Assembly (NCBI GenBank): GCA_964596775.1
Contig: CAZQVN010000002.1
Span: 186,001 to 250,000, forward strand
Reading direction: 5' to 3'
Origin: CAZQVN01 sp964596775
GTDB lineage: Bacteria; Eisenbacteria; RBG-16-71-46; JABDJR01; JAWXBZ01
Length of the DNA stretch: 64,000 bases
Under the pieces are notes generated by a model that was not told the DNA's origin, made no database searches, and saw nothing but the letters and a program-made list of their open reading frames with translations. The translations under genes were made by a program, and so were the position numbers. Within the stretch, counting starts at the first letter, position 1, and the number at the start of each line of letters is the position of its first letter. Below, in pieces: positions 8,047 through 16,364 of the stretch.

Positions 8047-11000
8047 TTGAAGCACTGGTGCGGACTCGCCGTCCTGCTGAGCCTTGTCCTCGGATCGGCC
8101 CTCCCTGCCTCCGCGGAGGAGAGCATCGGGCTCTGGCGCCCCATGGACTGGCGCCCGGAAGATCTCTGGAGTTCCTTCTGGAGTTCGCGGTGGGAGGAGG
8201 GGATCACGACATCCCGCCGCCTGTCCCTGAGCGAGGTTCGCGGCGGTGTGCAGAGCCAGGTCGTCTACGACCCGCTGCTGGGCTACATAACGGCCAGCCT
8301 GCGCCAGCGTGACGTGGAACTGGCTCCGGCCCGGCTGTTCACGACCGAACAGTACGCCGCTGAGGCCGCACGCCTCGAGTTTTACCGCAGCTGGAAAGTC
8401 GAGACCCTGAGAACGCTTCACGGAGGCACGGCCGACCCCAACCGACGCATTCAGGGTGGGCTGGTCAATGTGGACCTTCCGTTCGAACTGCCCGGTTTTG
8501 CCGCCAAGATCTTCGGGGACGGTGCTCCGAATCTTCGCGTGTCCGGAAGCGAGCGGATTTCGATCGGCGGCACGTCCTCCTGGCGCGTCAACGAACTGCA
8601 GACGGAAGGGCGCCGCCGGTCCAGGTTTCCCACCCTGGAGATGCGGCAGGAACTCAACGTCCGGCTGAACGGCACGATCGGCGACAAGCTGCACATCGAC
8701 ATCAGCCAGAACTCCGAAGCGTCGATTTCGCTGGAAAACCAGATCCGCATCTATTACCAGGGTTACGAGGACGACGTCATTCAGCGCGTCGATCTGGGAA
8801 ACACGAACCTGTCGTTGCCCCGCACGACCCAGTACATTTCCTACTCTTCGCGGCAGGAAGGTCTTTTCGGCATCAAGATGACCGGCCGCTTCGCGGACTG
8901 GGACTTTTCGATGATCGCCAGCAAGCAGGAAGGCGCTTCAGGCGCCGCCACGTTCACGGGGGGGACTTCGGAAAGCCGGCTCGGTGGATCGGACGGCCGG
9001 ATCTACGATCGGGAGTTCGAGCGTCGCAAGTACTTTTTTCTGTTTGACCCGGACGAGGAAACCCTGCCGCCCAACGGAGTGATCCGCGGCGAGGATCTCG
9101 TGGTCTGGGTGGACACGACAAATCCCGAGGGGGACCGCCGGAGCGGCAAGGACATCGCCCGGGGCATGCTGTCGCTCCGGGGAAACGGCACGACTCCCCC
9201 GGGCCTCTCGGTCAAGTCGATTGTCAAGTGGACGCCCAACGACGACTATTTTTTCATCACGTCGGACCGGACGGACTATCCGTATCTCGTGATGCGGAAC
9301 TCCATCTCGGAGGATTACAGCGTCGGTGTGTCCTACCGGGTCCGCGACCGGAACACGGGCAACGTCCTGCAGGACGTGGGCAACTTCTTCACGCGGACGC
9401 CGGCCGATTCCATCCTCCAGGTCAAGATGATCAAGCCTGGGCGGTCGCTGCTGCTCGACGACAATCTTACCGTCGGCGCGTGGGCGGCCACGCGCAAGCT
9501 CGAACTCAAGAACGTGTACAACCTTGGAGCAAGGAACATCGACGGAGAATCGCTCGCCCTCTCCATCCGCAAGGAGGGGGGGCTCGATCCTCCGGACGAC
9601 AACGGCGTTTACTACCTGGAGATTCTCGGACTGGACCTGATCAACAACCAGACGGGCCTGCCGGGGGCCGATGGAAAGGTGGATCCGCGCTACATCGATC
9701 TGGAAAACGGATTGCTCTACTTTCCGGATCTCAGGCCGTTCGATCCCAGCCTGGTCGATCTTCAGGGGCAGCCCGGCACCCGGGCACCGAGCCGCGACGT
9801 ACCCCGCAGGAGGGCGCTCGGCTACCGGGCGATTCCCGATGCGTCGTTTCCGTCCGGATTTCGCTTCGAGCCCCTGTCCCCGGACTCCGCCAGGGACATA
9901 ACGAACCCGCTCATCTACGACCGCCGCGAGTTGCGGGACGACTATCGGAGGTACTTCATCACGGGGACGTTCCGGGCGTTTCAGACCGACATCAGCCTGA
10001 ACCAGCCGGGAATCCTGGAAAACTCGGAAACCGTCCGCATGGACGGCGAAGTGCTGTCGCGCGGAGTCGACTACACGATTTCCTACGATACCGGCCAGGT
10101 GCGGTTGATCTCGGACAAGGCCACGAATCCGAACGGGAACCTCCAGATCAGCTACTCCTACACACCCTTGTTCTCGCGCGGTGACAAGAGCCTGATCGGA
10201 TTCTCGACCACATATGGAGGATCCTCGAACTGGGCCTTTTCCACGACGCTGCTCTATGAAAGCAAGGGCGTGCCGGAGCGGCGACCCCGTCTCCAGCAGG
10301 AACCGTCCCGGACGATTCTCGGCGATGTGAGCGGCGCGATCCGGTTGACTCCGTGGTTTCTCACCGAGATGACTGATGCCCTGCCGCTCGTGAGCACCAG
10401 CGCCCCGTCGCGGCTGACCCTGACCGGGGCGATGGGCCTGTCCGTCCCCAACCCCAACACCAAGGGAGACGTGTACCTGGACGACATGGAAGGAGCGGCC
10501 CAGGTGACCGGAGCGAGCATGGCCCGCGAAAGCTGGCGCTTCTCCAGCCGGCCGGCCACGGATGCGCTGAAGCCGTTTTCCGAGGACGCCCTCCGCGACG
10601 CGGACCGGCTGGACGGTCTGTGGTACTCGATCCAGCGCCTGATCCAGGCGAAGGATCTTGCTCCGAACCTAGACCTGACCGAGGGGGACGACTACATCAG
10701 CGGCCTGGGGGTCATTCTCGGTCCGAACCCCTTCGCCGAGGCCCGCCCGTGGTTCGGGATCACCCAGCCGCTCTCGGACAACGGTCTTCGCCTGACCGAG
10801 GCTCAATACATCGAGGTCTGGGTCAACGACTTCAATCGCTTTCACGGCGCGAATGCCGTCGCGGGGCAGGGGAAGGAGATCCGGATCAACCTGGGAAGCG
10901 TCAGCGAAGACGCGATCTGGGATCCGAATACGCCACCGGCCGCCGCGGACGGGATGCTGAACTCCGAGGACGTGAATCGGGACGGTCAGAGAACGCCGGA

Positions 11001-14000
11001 CGAGGATACGGGGCTGGATGGCCTCGTGGATTCCCGGGAGACGGGTCGCGAACCGCTCCCGGGGGATCCGTGCCCGGTGGCGATTGCCGGGGATCCCGCC
11101 GGAGACAACTTCAGTTTCGACTCGAGCGGCGACGAGTACGTCGGGACGATGCAGGACCGGTTCTGCAGGTTTCGTCATGTGAACGGAACGGAGAAGAATC
11201 TCCGCCTGGACAGCGAGGATTTCAACGGAAACGAGAATCTCGACGTCATCAACGACTACTTCGAGTACACCCTGCCCCTGGACAGCGACGAGTTCACGGT
11301 CGTGGACGTGGCCCGCGACTACCCCAACTCCGAAGCCGCCCGCGACCCGGAAAACGGATGGCGCTTGCTGCGCATTCCGCTGAACCATCCTTCCGTCCGC
11401 CAGGTCGGCTTCCCCAGCCTGGACACGGTGCGTCACCTCCGGGTCTGGTTCAACGGATTCTCGGAAATGGCGGAATTCCAGATCGCATCGATCGAGGTCA
11501 TCGGAAACCGCTGGGAACGCCAGCCGATCCGGGCGTTCAACGAAAAGGACGTGCCCGACTCGGTCCAGTTCGCCGCCGGTAAGGTCTTCAACGTGGCGGT
11601 GGTCAACAACAAGCAGAATGCCGATGTCTATGCACCTCCCTTTCCGGTGCGCAGGCTGGATCGCGTGACCGAGCGGGAACAGAGCCTGGCCCTGGTCTTC
11701 GAGAACATCGACCCGGGTGAGCAGGTTTCCGCGTTCCGGTCGCTCCTGCGCGAGGAGGACTACACGCTGTACCAGACCCTTGCCTACTATGTGCGCCGTC
11801 GCCCGGGCGTCCAGGCCGACAATCTCGAGTTCTTCCTGAGATTCAGCTCGACCGCCAACTCGGATGTACAGAACGCCTACGAGATATCCCTCCGGCTCGA
11901 CAAGTCCGACGAGTGGCAGACGATCGAGCTTCCGCTGGCCGACATCAGCCGGCTCAAGATCGACGTTCCGGACTCGCTTCTCGGTCTGCCGAGCCGCTTG
12001 AACGCGGAGTCGGATCTCCCCGGGGGGCTGCATGTCCGCATTTTCGGAAAGCCATCCTTCAGCCAGGTGCGCCGCCTCCAGGTCGGCGTCCGCAACGTCG
12101 GGGTCGTCCCTGTCCAGACCGGGGAAGTGTGGTTCAACGAGTTGAGGCTGGGCTCGGTGCGCCGCGACGTCGGCGTGGCGGCGGGCGGTAGCGTGGACAT
12201 GTCGCTCGGCGACTTTGCTTCGCTGCGCACGTCGCTGGATCAGCGGGACGCGGACTTTCTCGCGCTGGGGCAGACGCGGGGCAGCGGATTGACGAGCCGT
12301 ACCCTGAGCTTCGGAACGACCGTCAACCTCGACAAGCTGATGCCTTCATTGAGCCTTTCCCTGCCCGCCGGATACGATGTACGTCGCACGCGCAACACAC
12401 CGAAGTTCCGCGCCAACGACGACATCATTTTCGAGGGGGGCGACGGTGGTTACAACATCACGGAATCGGGTTCCAACAGTATCCGCCTGTCGGCGCGGCG
12501 CATATCGACGCAGGGAACACCATGGATCCTGCGGAACACGCTGGACGCGGTGGCCCTGAACCTCAGCTACAGCCGGGCCTTCAACAGCAGCACGACCGGG
12601 GTGGATTCCACGCTGACGGCCACCGGGACGGCCTCCTATGCGCTGCGGATGGGCAACTGGCTGGCGCTTCCGCTCCCCGGGAGAAGCCGTTTTACTCCGC
12701 TGCCGAACCTGAGCGTCTCCTACGCGGCGGGGTACAACGAGAACGTGTCCTACTCCAGGAATGCCCTGCGCCCCACGGAGCTGGTCAGTCCGCGGAAAAC
12801 GACCACGCGGACCTCGGGGCTTCAGTTCCAGTCCGACTTCCGGCCGGTCTCCCCGGTCACCTACAGCGTTTCGAGTCAGCGCGATCTCGTCAAGGACCGC
12901 TTCGCGCGGTTTCAGGTCGGTGAAACGAACTACCGACCCAGTCTGGTCATCGGCGGCGTGGACCTCGGCCGGGAAATCAGCCGCTCGGAACGCCTGTCGG
13001 TGAGCCAGTCGTTTTCCTTCACAAGCTTTATCCGGCCGCGGGTTTCGTGGACCGGGGAGTACCGCGAGAATCACAGCCCGGACCTGACGACCCCGTCGGA
13101 TCTGCAGAATGCCGATCAGGTCAATCCCGATCTCAAGAGTTTCCAGAACAGCAACACGACCACGGTCGGAATGACGCTGCCCATGGCGCAGCTGTTCCGG
13201 AAACTCCAGGGGGTCGGTGGCCCGCAGCGGAATCGGCCGGTCCGGGGGCAGGACACGCCCCCGGCGCAGCATCCCCTTCCGCCTCCCGCGCCACCCCAGC
13301 CGCAGGTTGCTCCGCCGCAGCCGGACAGCCTGGGTGTGCCGGAGGATGAACCCGGTGATGAATCGCGGCGGCCCGGCGGGCCGGATGGTGGCGCGGGTAC
13401 CGAGGCTTTCGACCCGGGTGCTGTGTTCGGCACGGCCGGAAACCCGACCGGGTCGGATCTTCCTCCGGAGGGAATAACAGTCCCGCCATCCGTCGGGCCC
13501 GAAGATGTCCTCAAGGCGGATGCCGACGGATCGACGCAGGGAGGGCAGCCGGTAGACCTCGGTGCCACGGGTCCACCGACGGATGTCGAAGCGGTCGACG
13601 CGGACAGCCTGGCGAAGCCCGCGCCGGTGGACGACAAGAGCGACCCCCGGAAAGCCTCCGTCAAGAAGCGGAAGAAAAACCGGCCGCGCGGCGGAATCGG
13701 CGGAACATCGCGCGATGAACCGGAGGAAGAAGAGGTCATTGCGGAGGAACCGAATAAGGAGAAGGAGGCGCCCGCGCCGGTCAGGACGGAAGAGCCGGTC
13801 CGCAAGGCCGAGCCCCCTCCTGCGCCGAAGCCCGCCGTGCCGGGCCCGAACCTGTTCCAGTTTCTCTTCCGCGACCTCTTTGCGGTCGGGGACATCCGGA
13901 CGAACATCAGCCGCTCCAACAGCAACAGCATCTCCCGCGTTCACGGTTCGCCCTCTCCCGAGTTCCGGCTCGGGCTGAGCAATGAGTTCGGCGATGTCCA

Positions 14001-14760
14001 GCGCGCGGACAACTCTTCGGAAACGCATTCGAACTCCACGAGCGCCAGCGCCAACAGCACGATTTCCGTTCTGCGCGACTTTTCCGTGGATGCGGCATTC
14101 CAGTGGACGGAACAGGAAACAGACAACAACCGGTCGCTGTCCCGGTCCGAATCCACCACCTGGCCCGGCCTGCGGATGAACCTCGGAGCCCTGGAAAAGA
14201 AGCTCGGCCTCAAGAGGATCTTCAATTCGTTCAGTGCCACGAGCAACTACGAGCGGCGCACGGAAAAGCGCGGGACCGGCACGAATCCGCGCGAGTCGGA
14301 AACGACGACCACCGCCTGGAGGCCGCTGCTCCAGTTCGACGCCGGCCTGAAGAACGGCTGGCGCACGACGTTTTCCACGGACCGCTCGTCGACGATCAGC
14401 ACGTCGAATTCGGCGGGCGGCGTTCAGGCGGGCGTCACGACAACCCGCAATCAACAGGCCTTTCGTGCCGGGCTGGCGAAGTCCTTTTCGGTGGACCGCG
14501 GGCCGGGGAAACCCAAGAGCTCCGTGGATCTCACGTTCGACGTCAACTACAACCGGGACGAAAGCATCAACGAGTATTCGACGCAGAGTCCTGTGGAGAA
14601 CCGGTCCGACAATTTCCAGGGACGGCTTTCCAGCAGCTACCGTTTCACCTCGACGGTCAGCGGTTCCATGCAGTTGACGGTCGGCCAGCGGCGCGATCTG
14701 GACGCGGATCTGACCGATCGTTCCATCGGACTGCAGGCCACCGCGGCGATCAGTTTCTGA
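8047..14760 (+). CDS. sprA: SprA-family outer-membrane protein (type IX secretion translocon family)
   Basis: In Bacteroidetes, SprA/Sov is the very large outer-membrane barrel through which type IX secretion substrates leave the cell; it also supports gliding. The 2237-residue size and sequence fit: SprA_N features (RNELQTEG-like strands, HIDISQNSEASISLENQIRI), DPAGDNF and DVNRDG/EDTGLDG acidic repeats near residues 970-1020, long Ser/Thr-rich beta-strand stretches, and a C-terminal Phe as expected of outer-membrane barrels. The TTG at 8047 is chosen over the upstream TTG 8014 and GTG 8023 because AGAGGG lies 6 nt before it and it starts a clean signal peptide (MKHWCGLAVLLSLVLGSALP, cleavage after ASA). 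Odd: a roughly 210-residue Pro/Glu/Lys-rich, probably disordered insertion (about residues 1720-1930) interrupts the barrel. The stop overlaps the next gene by one base. Confidence 0.9.
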   Translation: MKHWCGLAVLLSLVLGSALPASAEESIGLWRPMDWRPEDLWSSFWSSRWEEGITTSRRLSLSEVRGGVQSQVVYDPLLGYITASLRQRDVELAPARLFTTEQYAAEAARLEFYRSWKVETLRTLHGGTADPNRRIQGGLVNVDLPFELPGFAAKIFGDGAPNLRVSGSERISIGGTSSWRVNELQTEGRRRSRFPTLEMRQELNVRLNGTIGDKLHIDISQNSEASISLENQIRIYYQGYEDDVIQRVDLGNTNLSLPRTTQYISYSSRQEGLFGIKMTGRFADWDFSMIASKQEGASGAATFTGGTSESRLGGSDGRIYDREFERRKYFFLFDPDEETLPPNGVIRGEDLVVWVDTTNPEGDRRSGKDIARGMLSLRGNGTTPPGLSVKSIVKWTPNDDYFFITSDRTDYPYLVMRNSISEDYSVGVSYRVRDRNTGNVLQDVGNFFTRTPADSILQVKMIKPGRSLLLDDNLTVGAWAATRKLELKNVYNLGARNIDGESLALSIRKEGGLDPPDDNGVYYLEILGLDLINNQTGLPGADGKVDPRYIDLENGLLYFPDLRPFDPSLVDLQGQPGTRAPSRDVPRRRALGYRAIPDASFPSGFRFEPLSPDSARDITNPLIYDRRELRDDYRRYFITGTFRAFQTDISLNQPGILENSETVRMDGEVLSRGVDYTISYDTGQVRLISDKATNPNGNLQISYSYTPLFSRGDKSLIGFSTTYGGSSNWAFSTTLLYESKGVPERRPRLQQEPSRTILGDVSGAIRLTPWFLTEMTDALPLVSTSAPSRLTLTGAMGLSVPNPNTKGDVYLDDMEGAAQVTGASMARESWRFSSRPATDALKPFSEDALRDADRLDGLWYSIQRLIQAKDLAPNLDLTEGDDYISGLGVILGPNPFAEARPWFGITQPLSDNGLRLTEAQYIEVWVNDFNRFHGANAVAGQGKEIRINLGSVSEDAIWDPNTPPAAADGMLNSEDVNRDGQRTPDEDTGLDGLVDSRETGREPLPGDPCPVAIAGDPAGDNFSFDSSGDEYVGTMQDRFCRFRHVNGTEKNLRLDSEDFNGNENLDVINDYFEYTLPLDSDEFTVVDVARDYPNSEAARDPENGWRLLRIPLNHPSVRQVGFPSLDTVRHLRVWFNGFSEMAEFQIASIEVIGNRWERQPIRAFNEKDVPDSVQFAAGKVFNVAVVNNKQNADVYAPPFPVRRLDRVTEREQSLALVFENIDPGEQVSAFRSLLREEDYTLYQTLAYYVRRRPGVQADNLEFFLRFSSTANSDVQNAYEISLRLDKSDEWQTIELPLADISRLKIDVPDSLLGLPSRLNAESDLPGGLHVRIFGKPSFSQVRRLQVGVRNVGVVPVQTGEVWFNELRLGSVRRDVGVAAGGSVDMSLGDFASLRTSLDQRDADFLALGQTRGSGLTSRTLSFGTTVNLDKLMPSLSLSLPAGYDVRRTRNTPKFRANDDIIFEGGDGGYNITESGSNSIRLSARRISTQGTPWILRNTLDAVALNLSYSRAFNSSTTGVDSTLTATGTASYALRMGNWLALPLPGRSRFTPLPNLSVSYAAGYNENVSYSRNALRPTELVSPRKTTTRTSGLQFQSDFRPVSPVTYSVSSQRDLVKDRFARFQVGETNYRPSLVIGGVDLGREISRSERLSVSQSFSFTSFIRPRVSWTGEYRENHSPDLTTPSDLQNADQVNPDLKSFQNSNTTTVGMTLPMAQLFRKLQGVGGPQRNRPVRGQDTPPAQHPLPPPAPPQPQVAPPQPDSLGVPEDEPGDESRRPGGPDGGAGTEAFDPGAVFGTAGNPTGSDLPPEGITVPPSVGPEDVLKADADGSTQGGQPVDLGATGPPTDVEAVDADSLAKPAPVDDKSDPRKASVKKRKKNRPRGGIGGTSRDEPEEEEVIAEEPNKEKEAPAPVRTEEPVRKAEPPPAPKPAVPGPNLFQFLFRDLFAVGDIRTNISRSNSNSISRVHGSPSPEFRLGLSNEFGDVQRADNSSETHSNSTSASANSTISVLRDFSVDAAFQWTEQETDNNRSLSRSESTTWPGLRMNLGALEKKLGLKRIFNSFSATSNYERRTEKRGTGTNPRESETTTTAWRPLLQFDAGLKNGWRTTFSTDRSSTISTSNSAGGVQAGVTTTRNQQAFRAGLAKSFSVDRGPGKPKSSVDLTFDVNYNRDESINEYSTQSPVENRSDNFQGRLSSSYRFTSTVSGSMQLTVGQRRDLDADLTDRSIGLQATAAISF

Positions 14761-15698
14761 TGCCCGGCGTCTTCCGAGATCGCCCGCGCCGGCGGGGGCG
14801 ATGCCATGCTGTCGTCTTCCTGGCGGTCCTTGCGCTGCTCGCTTCGGCCTGCGCCGCCGGAGCCGGAGAGCGGCCGGACTTCGACGGAGCGCGCGCCTAT
14901 GCCGACGTCCTGCGCCAGTGCGACTTCGGGCCGCGCAATCCCGGCTCGGAAGGACACGCCCGCTGCCTGTCGTTCCTGGAGACGCGCCTGAAGAAGCTGG
15001 GCGCCGCGGTCGTCCGGCAACCGTTCAAGTATGCCCTTCCGGGCGGAAAACCGATCGCCATGACGAACCTGGTCGCGAGTTTCTCACCGGAGAATCGCCG
15101 CCGGGTTCTGCTTGCGGCGCATTGGGATACGCGGCCGTGGGCGGACCTGGACGCGGATGTCACGAAACGCGATCTCCCGATCCTGGGGGCCAACGACGGG
15201 GCCTCGGGGGTGGCGGTCCTTCTGGAGGTCGCCCGGCTGGTCGCCGGCAAGAAACCCGATTTCGGCGTGGATATCGTTCTCTTCGACGGGGAGGATCTCG
15301 GGACGGCGGCCAATCCGGAGGGGTACTTCAGGGGTTCGAGGGAGTTTGCCGGGCGCTTCCGGGGCCCGGTTCCGCTTTACGCGATCCTGCTGGACATGGT
15401 CGGAGACGAGGATCTTCTCTTCTACAAGGAGGGGTACTCGGCTCAGGCGGCCCCAGGAACTCTGGACTGGCTCTGGAAGGGGGGAATGGAGGTCGCTCCG
15501 GCCCATTTCGTCGACAAGATCGGCTATTACGTAGAGGACGACCACTTGAGCCTTCACGCGGTGGGAATCCCGGCCGTGGACCTGATCGATTTCCACTACC
15601 CCCACTGGCATACCCATCAGGACACCCCCGAGCACGTTTCGGAGGCCAGTCTCCAGGTCGTCGGGGACGTCCTGATGCGCCTCCTGTATCCGGATTGA
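14760..15698 (+). CDS. M28-family metalloenzyme, glutaminyl-peptide cyclotransferase-like
   Basis: The 312-residue zinc enzyme fold shows AAHWDTRPW (H121), GANDGASG (D146), FDGEDLG (E178), the acidic DDHLSLHAVGIPAVDLIDF segment and YPHWHTHQD (H284), the order found in bacterial glutaminyl cyclases, which convert N-terminal Gln to pyroglutamate on exported proteins. M28 aminopeptidases share the fold, so cyclase is likely, not proven. The ATG at 14760 uses the last base of the sprA stop (TGATG). The N terminus has Arg-rich residues then a hydrophobic stretch ending ASACA, either a signal peptide or an imperfect lipobox, so it should act in the periplasm or at a membrane. Confidence 0.82.
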   Translation: MPGVFRDRPRRRGRCHAVVFLAVLALLASACAAGAGERPDFDGARAYADVLRQCDFGPRNPGSEGHARCLSFLETRLKKLGAAVVRQPFKYALPGGKPIAMTNLVASFSPENRRRVLLAAHWDTRPWADLDADVTKRDLPILGANDGASGVAVLLEVARLVAGKKPDFGVDIVLFDGEDLGTAANPEGYFRGSREFAGRFRGPVPLYAILLDMVGDEDLLFYKEGYSAQAAPGTLDWLWKGGMEVAPAHFVDKIGYYVEDDHLSLHAVGIPAVDLIDFHYPHWHTHQDTPEHVSEASLQVVGDVLMRLLYPD

Positions 15699-15765
15699 CC
15701 GTTACCCGCCTCTTCTGAGAAACTCCTTGCGCCCCTCGGACGTGTTGGTGTAGGTTTGCACGCGC

Positions 15766-15798
15766 GAGTGGACCAAACTGTCCACTCTGTTTCGTTTT
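15766..15798 (+). terminator. Intrinsic terminator after sprA-cyclase
   Basis: Perfect 8-bp stem GAGTGGAC/GTCCACTC (15766-15773 with 15780-15787), loop CAAACT, then TGTTTCGTTTT. It lies between the M28 gene and rimP and separates the sprA transcript from the nusA operon, unless used as an attenuator for the latter. Confidence 0.75.
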
Positions 15799-15817
15799 AG
15801 GGGATTCGATTCAACCT

Positions 15818-16318
15818 ATGTCTCGGGATCGGGAAGAGCGCGTCGTCGTCCGCATCTCGGAAGGTGTGAATTCTTCCGGTTTTGAGCTTGTGGATGTGGA
15901 GTTTGCGGGTCGATCCGGCCGGCAGATTATTCGCGTTTTCATAGAGAAAGACGGCGGCGTTCACCACGGGGATTGCGTCCGGATCAGCCGGCTTCTGGGA
16001 GAGATCCTCGACGCCGACGCGGATCTTCGCCTCGAGTCGTACGTCCTCGAGGTTTCCTCGCCCGGAATCGACAGGCCGCTCAAGACGATCGAGCATTTCA
16101 GAAAGTTTCGAGGCGAAACGGCGGAAGTCGTTACGCACAACAAGATAGATGGAAGATCGCACCACACGGGCATCATTCATGATGTTCTGGACGATGCGTT
16201 TCTCCTCGAACAGAAGGATCTGGGCCGGACGGTGATACCACTGGCCGAGGTAAAGAAGGCGAATCTGCGGCGCGATCCCTGGGAGGAGGCGCGGAAGAAG
16301 CGGGTTGCCGACGACTGA
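15818..16318 (+). CDS. rimP: Ribosome maturation factor RimP
   Basis: Assists late 30S assembly. The 166 residues cover both RimP domains: ELVDVEFAG...IRVFIEKDGGV in the first, the inter-domain signature LEVSSPGIDRPL, and the C-terminal SH3-like domain ending in WEEARKKR. First gene of the conserved rimP-nusA-infB cluster, which supports the call. Confidence 0.94.
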   Translation: MSRDREERVVVRISEGVNSSGFELVDVEFAGRSGRQIIRVFIEKDGGVHHGDCVRISRLLGEILDADADLRLESYVLEVSSPGIDRPLKTIEHFRKFRGETAEVVTHNKIDGRSHHTGIIHDVLDDAFLLEQKDLGRTVIPLAEVKKANLRRDPWEEARKKRVADD

Positions 16319-16364
16319 GCCGGGCATTCTGTAAGCCCGGTCCGGCGGATATCGGAGGGTTTGC

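Noticed and set aside
12346..14454. A 700-codon minus-strand frame within sprA
   Set aside because: Arg-rich, repetitive translation lacking any recognisable domain, fully inside the sprA coding region.
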